Shown one piece after another: positions 9,165-16,722 of a stretch of 64,000 bases of DNA. Numbering within the stretch: position 1 is the first letter of the stretch; each line of letters opens with the position of its first letter. The notes beneath the pieces are model-generated. The model did not search any database. It saw only the letters and a list, made by a program, of their open reading frames with translations, and was not told the DNA's origin. This DNA is from Massilia sp. YIM B02763. Lineage in GTDB: Bacteria; Pseudomonadota; Gammaproteobacteria; Burkholderiales; Burkholderiaceae_D. Both the position numbers and the translations under genes were made by a program. The stretch spans positions 70,030 to 134,029 of the forward strand of contig NZ_JASNRD010000015.1 of assembly GCF_030412015.1 (NCBI RefSeq). Reading direction: 5' to 3'.

Positions 9165-10385
9165 TCATGCGCGCGCGGTGCCGTCCTCCGGTACCACCGC
9201 CCAGGCGGCGCGCGCCAGCAGCAGGTCCGACAGCAGCGCCAGGCCGAAGGCGATCGCGCCGATCAGCATCGGTACGCGGTGCGCGCCGCCGGTGGCCGCG
9301 AAGATCCACGAATAGGCATAGCCGGCCAGCGCCTGGAATAGCGCGAACACGGTCGTCGCGCGGCTCCAGGCGGCGCCCTGGGCGGCCGCGTCGTGGCGCA
9401 GCGTGTGGCGGATGCGACCCAGCGTCAGCGGCACGACGCCGGACGGGAACGTGCCGATCACGAAGGTCGCCAGCACCAGCGCGGCGCTGCCGTGGGCCAG
9501 GACCATCGCGGCCGCGGCGGCGATCTGCAGCGCCAGCGTCAGGCGCGTGGCGTTGCCGATGCCGAGGCGGTCGCCCAGGAAGCCGTACAGCATCGGCCCG
9601 GCCGTGGCGCCGGCGCCGTAGACGACCCAGAACAGCGCGGCCGTGTGCGTGTCCATGTGCAGGCCGCGCGCCACGTAGTCGACCAGGAACACCATCATCG
9701 GCACCAGCCCGACGGCCTTCAGCGCGTACTGGCCGTAGATCAGCTTCAGCGCGAATCCGGTGCGGGCCGGCGCGGCCAGCGGGGCCTCGTCTGGGGCAGG
9801 GGAGGGAGCCGCCTGCGCCTGCGGCCACCAGGTCCAGCTGGCCAGCGTCAGCAGCAGCGACAGCACGCCCAGCCCGGCCCAGGTGGCCGCCAGTCCGCGG
9901 TCCAGCAACAGCGGCACGATGGTGCCGGAGGCGGCGATGCCCAGGCCGATGCCGAGGAAGATCGCGCCGCTGGCCAGCCCGCGGCGCGCCGGGGCCACCG
10001 TCGGCAGGATGGTCAGCGCGGCCAGCACCATGACGATGCCGCCCGCGAGGCCGGACAGGAAGCGCCAGCCGAAGAACCAGGCGGTATTCAGGGGCACGGC
10101 GCAGGCGAAGAACGCGAGCGACGCCAGCAGCATCATCGCCTGCAGCGTGCGGCGCGCACCCAGCCGCGCCGCGAGCGGACGGCCGGCCAGCGCGCCGGCG
10201 AGGTAGCCGACCAGGTTGGCCGCGCCGAGGAAGACGACGTCGCTGGCGGCGAACCAGTGGGCGCCGATCAGCGCCGGGATCAAGGGGGTGTAGGCGAAGC
10301 GGGCCAGGCCGATGCCGACCAGGCTGGCGCACAGGCCGGCCAGGATGGCGCGCGTGGAAGACCCCGGCGTTGCAGCGGATTCCAT
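9165..10385 (-). CDS. YbfB/YjiJ-family MFS transporter
   Basis: A 406-residue permease with twelve hydrophobic segments. The opening SLVGIGLARFAYTPLIPALI is the hallmark of the YbfB/YjiJ family, and GAANLVGYLAGALAG in helix 2 fits as well. Substrate is unknown for the family; efflux is assumed. The start is ATG 10385 with AAGGA seven bases upstream. The gene is divergent from a TetR regulator, and 29 bases upstream of its start codon begins a tandem pair of identical-half-site operators, so repression by that TetR protein is strongly suggested by layout. It ends 140 bases before the FUSC gene on the same strand. Confidence 0.87.
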   Translation of the reverse strand: MESAATPGSSTRAILAGLCASLVGIGLARFAYTPLIPALIGAHWFAASDVVFLGAANLVGYLAGALAGRPLAARLGARRTLQAMMLLASLAFFACAVPLNTAWFFGWRFLSGLAGGIVMVLAALTILPTVAPARRGLASGAIFLGIGLGIAASGTIVPLLLDRGLAATWAGLGVLSLLLTLASWTWWPQAQAAPSPAPDEAPLAAPARTGFALKLIYGQYALKAVGLVPMMVFLVDYVARGLHMDTHTAALFWVVYGAGATAGPMLYGFLGDRLGIGNATRLTLALQIAAAAAMVLAHGSAALVLATFVIGTFPSGVVPLTLGRIRHTLRHDAAAQGAAWSRATTVFALFQALAGYAYSWIFAATGGAHRVPMLIGAIAFGLALLSDLLLARAAWAVVPEDGTARA

Positions 10386-10414
10386 GACGATTCCTTATCG
10401 TTCGGTGAGCATGT

Positions 10415-10448
10415 TTGACAGGCTAGTCAAACTTGACATGCCTGTCAA
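10415..10448. promoter_or_regulatory. Tandem TetR operators
   Basis: Two 16-base inverted repeats of the form TTGAC-N6-GTCAA lie two bases apart: 10415-10430 (centre AGGCTA) and 10433-10448 (centre ATGCCT). Together they also make a larger near-perfect palindrome. They sit between the divergent MFS and TetR starts, which is the classic position for autoregulated TetR control of an adjacent exporter. Confidence 0.75.
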
Positions 10449-10461
10449 GGATCGGAATAAT
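10433..10461 (+). promoter_or_regulatory. Candidate promoter of the TetR gene, overlapping the operator
   Basis: TTGACA (10433-10438), a 17-base spacer, then AATAAT (10456-10461). The -35 box is the left arm of the second operator, so TetR binding would occlude RNA polymerase. The start codon at 10469 is only eight bases beyond the -10 box, so the message could be leaderless or nearly so. Confidence 0.5.
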
Positions 10462-10468
10462 AGGTTCC

Positions 10469-11059
10469 ATGGCTGGCACAAAACAATTCGACGAGGACGT
10501 GGCCCTGGACCGGGCGCTGGACCTGTTCTGGCGCCAGGGCTTCGGCGCGACCTCGATGCAGGACCTGGCGCAGGCGACGGGCGTGCTGCGCGGCTCGCTG
10601 TACCACGCGTACGGCGACAAGCAGGCGCTCTTCCTGCGCATCTATGCGCGCTACCGCGAGCGCTACCTGGCGCGGGTGCGCGAGGCGCTGGCGGCGCCCA
10701 CGCCGGACGAGGCGCTGCGCCGCTACGTCGACTTCGCCGTCGAGATGATCGGCGCTGCCGACGACGCCTCGATGTCGCGCGGCTGCCTGACGACCAAGAC
10801 GGCGACCGACGAGACGGCGATGGACGCGCCGATCCGCGCCGCGCTGCGCGAGCTGCTCGACGCCGTGCGCGCGCTGGTCGAGGAGCGCCTGGCGCGGCCG
10901 GACGCGCAGGGACGGCTGGCGCTGCCCCCGGCGGCGGCGGCGCTGCTGCTCGTGACCGCGACGCGCGGCATGGTCGTGATGGAGCGGGTGTACCGTGACG
11001 CGGCGCAGCTGCGGGCCGTGGGCGGGGACGTCGTGCGCTTGCTGTTGCGTCCCGCCTGA
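10469..11059 (+). CDS. TetR/AcrR-family transcriptional regulator
   Basis: A 196-residue regulator. Residues 10-55 form the TetR helix-turn-helix (ALDLFWRQGFGATSMQDLAQ, then TGVLRGSLYHAYGDKQALF), and the C-terminal part is the ligand-binding/dimerisation bundle, containing SRGCLTTKTATDE. The GSLYHAYGDK recognition helix and the conserved cysteine of the GCL segment match the subgroup that often represses small MFS or oxidoreductase genes. The start ATG 10469 gives the usual short N-terminus, and the frame extends 12 codons upstream without a plausible start signal. Two tandem operators lie immediately upstream, so it probably represses itself and the divergent YbfB-type carrier. The inducer is unknown. 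Confidence 0.9.
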   Translation: MAGTKQFDEDVALDRALDLFWRQGFGATSMQDLAQATGVLRGSLYHAYGDKQALFLRIYARYRERYLARVREALAAPTPDEALRRYVDFAVEMIGAADDASMSRGCLTTKTATDETAMDAPIRAALRELLDAVRALVEERLARPDAQGRLALPPAAAALLLVTATRGMVVMERVYRDAAQLRAVGGDVVRLLLRPA

Positions 11060-11155
11060 ACGCGGCGGGCGGCGGGGCCTGACCTTTGGCCAGGCTGGTG
11101 CGGTGGGAACGGGCGTAAGATGGTGCGCATTTTGCATGCCTGAACAGGAGCTTCA

Positions 11156-11422
11156 ATGAGCAACGATTGCCAGCATTTCCACGAAGTCGGCCCGCGCGAG
11201 GGCAATACCGACGGCTGCGAAGAGTGCCTGCAACTCGGCGACAGCTGGGTGCACCTGCGCGTCTGCCTGGTCTGCGGCCACGTCGGCTGCTGCGACCAGT
11301 CGAAGAACAAGCATGCGACCCGCCATTTCCACGCCACCGGCCACCCCGTGATCCGCTCCGACGAGCCTGGCGAGACCTGGGGCTGGTGCTATGTCGACAA
11401 GGTCTTCAAGGACCCGGCTTAA
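11156..11422 (+). CDS. UBP-type zinc-finger protein
   Basis: An 88-residue protein that is almost entirely a single zf-UBP domain. The Cys/His pattern is visible: a Cys-x2-His near the start (CQHFHE), CEEC, CLVCGHVGCC, and the His-rich HATRHFHATGHP. In eukaryotes this domain binds the C-terminus of ubiquitin; bacterial stand-alone copies have no established partner. The residues WGWCYVDKVF at the end are typical of the bacterial subgroup. A ribosome-binding site (AGGAGCTT) precedes the ATG at 11156. It is a single-gene unit converging on the GGDEF gene. Confidence 0.92.
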   Translation: MSNDCQHFHEVGPREGNTDGCEECLQLGDSWVHLRVCLVCGHVGCCDQSKNKHATRHFHATGHPVIRSDEPGETWGWCYVDKVFKDPA

Positions 11423-11465
11423 CGACTTGGCTTAACGCCCCCGTGTAACGACTCTTGCGCAGGGC

Positions 11466-11480
11466 GGGCACCCCGTGCCC
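11466..11480. terminator. Hairpin between convergent genes
   Basis: GGGCAC (11466-11471) pairs with GTGCCC (11475-11480) across three bases, in the gap between the zinc-finger gene and the convergent GGDEF gene. It has no T-tract, so this is a weak candidate. Confidence 0.3.
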
Positions 11481-11496
11481 ACCGGCCTCGCGCAGC

Positions 11497-13425
11497 TTAC
11501 GCGACGCCGCGCCAGCGCACCTGGCCACGCCCGGCCAGCTTGGCCTGGTACATCCAGTGGTCCGCTTCCTTGATCAGGGCGTCGGCATCGAGGGCGCTGC
11601 CGGGCGCGTACATGGCGATGCCGATGCTGGCCCCCACCTGCACTTGGCTGCCGCAGACCCGCACCGGTTGCGAGACGGCGCGGATCAGCTTCTCGGCGAT
11701 GGCGACGGCGTCGCGCGCCTGCTGCACGTTCTCCAGCACGACGGTGAACTCGTCGCCGGCCAGGCGGTACACGCCGTCGGTCTCGCGCACGGCCCCGCGC
11801 AGGCTTCGCGCCACATGTTCCAGCAGGCGGTCGCCCGCTTCGTGGCCGCGGCTGTCGTTCACGGCCTTGAAGCCGTCCAGGTCGATGAACAGCAGGGCCA
11901 GCGCATGGCCGGCGCGCTGGGCGCGCTTTTGCGCGACGGGCAGCTGCTCCATCAGCGCGCGCCGGTTCGGCAGGCCGGTGAGGGCGTCGTTGCGCGCTTC
12001 GAAGTCACGGCGCGCCTCGGCCAGCTTGCGGTCGCTGATGTCGTGCAGGAAGCCGCTGAAGATGCGCCGGCCGTTGACCTCGAGCGCTGTCACGCGCACT
12101 TCCAGCGTCACGATGCTGCCGTCCTTGCGCCGGCCCGGCAGCTCGACGCGCCGCCCGATCATCGCCGAGGCGCCCGTGCGCAGGTAGCGCTGCATGTCTT
12201 CGCGGTACGCGTCGACGTAGGCGGGCGGGACGATCAGGTCCGTGAGCGGCTGATCCAGCGCTTCGCTGGCGCTCCAGCCGAAGGTGAGTTCGGCCTGGCG
12301 GTTCCATGCGACGACTACCCCGCGCTCGTCCAGGCAGATGTAGGCGTCGCTGGCGTTCTGGATGACGCTGCGCAGTTCGGCCTCGCGCTCGCGCAGCGCG
12401 CCTTCCGCGCGGCGCTGCTGGATCACGGACGCGGTCAGCATCGCGTTGGTGTTCTGCAGTTCGTGCGTGCGCGCGGCGATCCGTTGCTCGAGCTCGGCGT
12501 TCATGCGCCTGATCGCCTCTTCCGCGGCCTTGCGTGCGCCGATGTCGCCGATCGCCGCCACGTAGTATTCGATGGCGCCGTCCGGCGCCGTCTTGCTGGA
12601 GACGTTCAGACTGGCCCATACCGGGTCGCCGTTCTTGCGCACATAGCGCTTTTCCATCTGGTAGCTGGCGATCTCGCCGCGTTGCAGGCGCGCCAGCAGC
12701 TGCAGGTCGGCATCGAGGTCCTCGTGCCAGGTGATGTCCTGGAATGTCAGCCCCATCAGTTCGCGCTCAGTGTAGCCCAGGATGGCGCACAGGGCCGCGT
12801 TCACACCCATCCAGGCGCCGTTCGGCGCGACCAGGGCGATGCCGACGCTGGCCAGCTCGAAGATCAGGCGGAACCGGTCTTCGCTGGCGCGCGCGGCGGC
12901 GCTGCTCTCCAGCACGCGCTCGCGCGCGACGTCCAGGCGCTCGCGCGCCTGCACTTCCTTGCTCATGATGTCGGCCAGGTCCTGCAGCGTTTGGCGGTCC
13001 TCGGCCGACAGCACGCGCGGTTTCGAATCGATGGCGCACAGCGTGCCGACCGCGTGGCCTTGCGAGGTGCGCACCGGCGCGCCGGCATAGAAACGGATGT
13101 GCGGGCCGCCCGTCACCAGGGGGTTGTCGGCGAAACGCGCATCGCGCGCCGCATCCTCGACCACCAGCGGTTCGCTGCCCAGGATCGTGTGGGCGCAGAA
13201 GGCTTGCTCGCGCGGGGTCTCGACGGCGTCCAGTCCCACGCGCGACTTGAACCACTGGCGCTCGCGGTCGACGAGCGAGAACAGCGCGACCGGCACGTCC
13301 AGCAGGCGTGCCGTCAGCCGGGTGATGCGGTCGAAGACCGGTTCCGGCGCCGTGTCCAGCAGTTGCAGCGCATCCAGCGAAGCCTGGCGCGCGGATTCCG
13401 AGGGCGGTCGAGCGGCGATTTGCAT
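11497..13425 (-). CDS. Diguanylate cyclase-like protein: GAF-PAS-PAS-GGDEF
   Basis: A 642-residue cytoplasmic sensor without membrane segments. In order: a GAF domain (residues about 20-160, with FDRITRLTARLLDVPVALFS and the FCAHTIL segment of small-ligand GAFs), a PAS at about 180-295 (RLIFELASVGIALVAPNG), a coiled coil near 300-345, a second PAS (~350-465, VIQNASDAYICLDERG), and a GGDEF domain from about 475. The catalytic motif is AGDEF (RLAGDEFTVVL), a variant tolerated in some active cyclases. The signature region DALTGLPNRRAL is intact, and the inhibitory-site RxxD is not obvious. It should make cyclic di-GMP in response to an intracellular cue. ATG 13425 is the start. Confidence 0.9.
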   Translation of the reverse strand: MQIAARPPSESARQASLDALQLLDTAPEPVFDRITRLTARLLDVPVALFSLVDRERQWFKSRVGLDAVETPREQAFCAHTILGSEPLVVEDAARDARFADNPLVTGGPHIRFYAGAPVRTSQGHAVGTLCAIDSKPRVLSAEDRQTLQDLADIMSKEVQARERLDVARERVLESSAAARASEDRFRLIFELASVGIALVAPNGAWMGVNAALCAILGYTERELMGLTFQDITWHEDLDADLQLLARLQRGEIASYQMEKRYVRKNGDPVWASLNVSSKTAPDGAIEYYVAAIGDIGARKAAEEAIRRMNAELEQRIAARTHELQNTNAMLTASVIQQRRAEGALREREAELRSVIQNASDAYICLDERGVVVAWNRQAELTFGWSASEALDQPLTDLIVPPAYVDAYREDMQRYLRTGASAMIGRRVELPGRRKDGSIVTLEVRVTALEVNGRRIFSGFLHDISDRKLAEARRDFEARNDALTGLPNRRALMEQLPVAQKRAQRAGHALALLFIDLDGFKAVNDSRGHEAGDRLLEHVARSLRGAVRETDGVYRLAGDEFTVVLENVQQARDAVAIAEKLIRAVSQPVRVCGSQVQVGASIGIAMYAPGSALDADALIKEADHWMYQAKLAGRGQVRWRGVA

Positions 13426-13524
13426 GGCAAGGACGGGTCAATGGCAATGCGCTTGACGCGATGCTAGCGCATTCGGCTGATCCATGAGCGCGCGCCGGTT
13501 CTTGGGCATCGCCAGCATGAGAGA

Positions 13525-13550
13525 TCATGAATGAATGGCGGTATTCATGA
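13525..13550. promoter_or_regulatory. Putative LysR-regulator site upstream of yahK
   Basis: TCATGAAT (13525-13532) and ATTCATGA (13543-13550) form a perfect inverted repeat with a ten-base centre, and the related palindrome TGAATTCA follows at 13553-13560. The same half-site occurs at the promoter of the LysR gene that lies tail to tail with yahK (15664-15716), so it is probably that regulator's binding sequence. Confidence 0.6.
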
Positions 13551-13677
13551 TGTGAATTCATAAGCCCATGCAAAGTCCGACCCGTTTTGCATGTCGTTTC
13601 GCCATTATCATGCCTGCCTTCATGGCGTACTCCGCCGTATCTCCCACTGCCATTGCCACCACAGCGAAAGGAATCCC

Positions 13678-14727
13678 ATGTCCGTCAAAGCCTACGGCGC
13701 CCATGCCGCCGACAAGCCCCTCGAATCGATCGACATCGTGCGCCGTGCTCCCGGCCCGCACGACGTCCAGATCGACATCGCCTTCTGCGGCGTGTGCCAC
13801 TCCGACCTGCATACCGTGCGCGCCGAATGGGCCGGCACCCTGTATCCCTGCGTGCCGGGCCACGAGATCGTCGGCCGCGTCTCGGCCGTCGGCGCCCACG
13901 TCACGACCCACGCGGTGGGCGACCTGGTCGGCGTCGGCTGCATGGTCGACAGCTGCCAGCACTGCGCCGATTGCGCGGACGGCCTGGAAAACTACTGCGA
14001 CGGCATGGTCGGCACCTACAACGGGCCTACCCCGGACGCGCCGGGCCACACGCTGGGCGGCTACTCGGAGCAGGTCGTCGTGCACGAACGCTACGTGCTG
14101 CGCGTGCGCCACGACGAGGCCCAGCTCGCCGCCGTCGCGCCGCTGCTGTGCGCCGGCATCACCACGTATTCGCCGCTGCGCCACTGGAACGCGGGTCCGG
14201 GCAAGACCGTGGGCATCGTCGGCATCGGCGGCCTGGGTCACATGGGCATCAAGCTGGCGCGCGCGATGGGCGCCCACGTGGTGGCCTTCACGACGTCGGA
14301 ATCGAAGCGCCAGGACGCGCACGACCTGGGCGCCCACGAAGTCGTCGTCTCGCGCGACGCCGAGGCGATGGCCGCGCGCGCCAAGACGCTGGACCTGATC
14401 GTCAATACCGTCGCCGCCCCGCACGACCTGGACGCCTTCCTGAACCTGCTCAAGCGCGACGGCACCATGGTGCTGGTCGGCGCGCCGGCCACGCCGCACC
14501 CGTCGCCGCAGGTGTTCAACCTGATCACCAAGCGCCGCGCGATCGCCGGCTCGATGATCGGCGGCATCCCGGAAACCCAGGAAATGCTGGACTTCTGCGC
14601 CGAGCACGGCATCGTCGCCGACATCGAGATGATCCGCGCGGACGAGATCAACGACGCCTACGAGCGCATGCTCAAGGGCGACGTCAAGTACCGCTTCGTG
14701 ATCGACAGCACGACGCTGGCGGCCTGA
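13678..14727 (+). CDS. yahK: Zinc-dependent NADPH aldehyde reductase, YahK-type
   Basis: A 349-residue medium-chain zinc alcohol dehydrogenase, nearly identical in pattern to E. coli YahK over its whole length. The catalytic zinc ligands are in CGVCHSDLH and in the PGHE segment, with the third Cys in LLCAGITTYSPLRHW. The four structural-zinc cysteines lie in CQHCADCADGLENYC. The nucleotide fold is GIGGLGHMGIKLA, and the C-terminus contains EMLDFCAEHGIVADIEMI and GDVKYRFVID. It should reduce aldehydes with NADPH in the cytoplasm. An AAAGGA ribosome-binding site precedes ATG 13678; the frame runs 29 codons further upstream without support. A LysR gene lies tail to tail downstream and shares an upstream motif with this gene. 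Confidence 0.94.
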   Translation: MSVKAYGAHAADKPLESIDIVRRAPGPHDVQIDIAFCGVCHSDLHTVRAEWAGTLYPCVPGHEIVGRVSAVGAHVTTHAVGDLVGVGCMVDSCQHCADCADGLENYCDGMVGTYNGPTPDAPGHTLGGYSEQVVVHERYVLRVRHDEAQLAAVAPLLCAGITTYSPLRHWNAGPGKTVGIVGIGGLGHMGIKLARAMGAHVVAFTTSESKRQDAHDLGAHEVVVSRDAEAMAARAKTLDLIVNTVAAPHDLDAFLNLLKRDGTMVLVGAPATPHPSPQVFNLITKRRAIAGSMIGGIPETQEMLDFCAEHGIVADIEMIRADEINDAYERMLKGDVKYRFVIDSTTLAA

Positions 14728-14760
14728 CGGGCAGCATGGCCGCATGGCCGGATGCAGGGA

Positions 14761-15654
14761 TCAAGCCTTGTGGCGGATGGCGTCGATGACGAGCATCAGC
14801 GCGCGCGAGGAATGGCGCCGGCTCGGATAGAAGGCGTGCAGCCCGGGAAAACGGGGGCACCAGTCTTCCATCGCGCCGACCAGCCGCCCCGCGCGCACGT
14901 CGTCTCCCACCAGGCTCTCCGGCAGGAAGGCGATGCCGACGCCGGCCAGCGCCGCGTCGCGTATCGGATAGAGGCTGGAAAACACCGCCTGGCCGCGCAC
15001 GCGCGCCTCCAGGTCCTGTCCCTCGTGCTTCAGTTCCCAGGCATACAGCCCGCCGCTGCTGGGCAGGCGCAGGTTGATGCAGTTGTGCTTCATGAGGTCC
15101 TGCAGCGACGCCGGCAGCGGGCGCCGCTCGAAATACGCGGGCGCCGCCACCATCATCATCAGCGTGTCTTCCGTCAGGCGCACGGCGATCATGTCCTTGT
15201 CGACCTGGTCGCCGTGGCGCACGCCGATGTCGTAGCGTTCCGCCGCGATGTCGACCAGCCGGTACTCGGAACTGATTTCCACGTGCAGGTCCGGGTACTG
15301 CGGCAGCAGCGGGGCGATGCGCGGCCACAGGATGGTGTCGACCACGTGGTCGATCGCCGTGATGCGGACCGTGCCGGCCGGCTTGTCGCCCAGGTCGCTG
15401 ACGGCCGCGATCTCGGCCTCGATCTCTTCCAGGCGCGGCGCCACGTTCTGCAGCAGCCGTTCGCCCGCCTCGGTGGGCGAGACGCTGCGCGTGGTGCGCG
15501 TGAGCAGGCGCACGCCCAGGCGCGCTTCCAGCGAGCGGATGATGTGGCTGAGCGCCGACTGCGTCATGCCCAGCTTGGCGGCGGCGCGCGTGAAACTGCG
15601 TTCGCGCGCGACGGCGAAGAACACGAGGATGTCGTTGATGTTGTCCCTGGCCAC
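14761..15654 (-). CDS. LysR-family regulator, probable controller of yahK
   Basis: A 297-residue LysR protein. The helix-turn-helix covers residues 8-66 (ILVFFAVARERSFTRAAAKL, then TQSALSHIIRSLEARLGVRL), and the effector domain contains VDIAAERYDIGVRHGDQVDKDM and the closing PGLHAFYPSRRHSS, both standard for the branch that regulates aldehyde or quinone reductases. The start is a GTG at 15654; no ATG is available in frame at that point. The gene ends 33 bases from the yahK stop. Because the TCATGAAT half-site appears both upstream of this gene and upstream of yahK, autoregulation plus control of yahK is a reasonable inference. Confidence 0.9.
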   Translation of the reverse strand: MARDNINDILVFFAVARERSFTRAAAKLGMTQSALSHIIRSLEARLGVRLLTRTTRSVSPTEAGERLLQNVAPRLEEIEAEIAAVSDLGDKPAGTVRITAIDHVVDTILWPRIAPLLPQYPDLHVEISSEYRLVDIAAERYDIGVRHGDQVDKDMIAVRLTEDTLMMMVAAPAYFERRPLPASLQDLMKHNCINLRLPSSGGLYAWELKHEGQDLEARVRGQAVFSSLYPIRDAALAGVGIAFLPESLVGDDVRAGRLVGAMEDWCPRFPGLHAFYPSRRHSSRALMLVIDAIRHKA

Positions 15655-15663
15655 GGCAGGCTT

Positions 15664-15716
15664 TCATGAATAAGATCTGGTAATTGTATGCCATATTCAT
15701 GATCAGCCTTCATGAA
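15664..15716. promoter_or_regulatory. Three TCATGAA-type half-sites at the LysR promoter
   Basis: TCATGAAT at 15664-15671, its inverse ATTCATGA at 15695-15702, and the palindrome TTCATGAA at 15709-15716 lie directly upstream of the GTG start of the LysR gene. The first two are identical in sequence to the arms of the repeat before yahK (13525-13550), although spaced 23 and not 10 bases apart. Confidence 0.55.
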
Positions 15717-15769
15717 ATCGGCGTGGTCGCGGCCGCGCCGCTGCGCCGCCTGATTTCATCTGCATCCGG

Positions 15770-16309
15770 CTATTTGCCGGCCGCGGGTCCGAGCCCGACC
15801 GTGACGTTCGCATCGAGTCCCGCGTGTGCATCGACATTGCGTATCTCGGCGACGTAATGGCCGGCGTCGAGGCGTACCGTGCCGATGTCCCGGTAATGGA
15901 CGAGGGTGGACGGATCGTGCGATGTCGTGCACAAGGTCTCGAATCGCCGGTCTGCCACGATCCGGCCGTTCGCTTGTTCCCTGATCGTGACCTGGACGGA
16001 AACCGGTCGCCCCAACGACGGCTTGGCCTCGTCGCGAACGATCGCCGCGTCACGGCCGCAGTACCGCCCGTCGAACGTGCCGGCGAATGCGTCCTGCCGG
16101 TAGGCTGCTTGTGACGGGAACTTGAACGCGAAGTAGAACGTATACGCGGTGTCCACCGGGGCGACGAACGCGCGGATGACGCGCGCGTCTTTCCGGTCGA
16201 GCGCGAGCGGCGCGTCCGAGAACAATGGCGGAAAGGCGCATGCGGTGCCGATGAAGAGTATCGGACCGATGAAGGAATTCTGGCACAGCGAATGGACGAG
16301 TGGATTCAT
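15770..16309 (-). CDS. Exported hypothetical protein, possibly DUF5625-like
   Basis: A 179-residue protein. Residues 1-26 form a hydrophobic leader ending in a cysteine (FIGTAC at 20-25), a poor but possible lipobox. The mature part is rich in beta-strand patterns: VIRAFVAPVDTAYTFYFAFKF, then GRPVSVQVTIREQANGRIV and the closing GHYVAEIRNVDAHAGLDANV. This final stretch and the TAYTFYFAFKF segment remind me of DUF5625 proteins (periplasmic beta-sandwich lipoproteins), but I recall that family only loosely. The ATG at 16309 lacks a clear ribosome-binding site. Base composition is slightly less GC-rich than its neighbours. The gene stands alone and no function can be proposed. Confidence 0.65.
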   Translation of the reverse strand: MNPLVHSLCQNSFIGPILFIGTACAFPPLFSDAPLALDRKDARVIRAFVAPVDTAYTFYFAFKFPSQAAYRQDAFAGTFDGRYCGRDAAIVRDEAKPSLGRPVSVQVTIREQANGRIVADRRFETLCTTSHDPSTLVHYRDIGTVRLDAGHYVAEIRNVDAHAGLDANVTVGLGPAAGK

Positions 16310-16722
16310 GGCGGTGGCGGTGTCGGCAGAAAAGAGGTCATGATGCCTTGCGCGACCGCCGCCGGGCCCGTGCGGATCCCATGTCGCCGGATCTGCACGG
16401 GCAAGTAGCGAAATCCGCTACCTGCGTCCAGTGATCCGTGCGGCCTGCGGCCACGCCTGCCGTACGAAAAATGCCCGGATGCGCAAGCGGATCCGGGCGA
16501 AAGGCCGTGCGGGAGAGAATGGCGCGGCGTAGAGGAGACAGTTGCAGGATAGACGATGGCGCGGCGTCCGCCAATCATACGGAAGGATAGGGGGCAGGCA
16601 GACGGAAAGGGCGCTCGGAATTTTAGGCAAGGAACTCGGAGCATCGCCCATGGAGAAGCGGTCTCGCGCTTCGTAGAATGCTCCTGCGGCGCATTCCCGC
16701 TGCATGGAAGAGGAGAACAACG
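16310..16722. other. Non-coding interval with two adjacent hairpins
   Basis: No convincing gene is present between the divergent starts at 16309 and 16723. It contains a long imperfect hairpin (arms 16366-16379 and 16389-16402, 13 of 14 bases paired, nine-base loop) followed at once by a perfect one (GTAGCG 16405-16410 with CGCTAC 16416-16421). These could belong to a small RNA or a REP-type repeat; nothing in the window repeats them. Confidence 0.5.
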
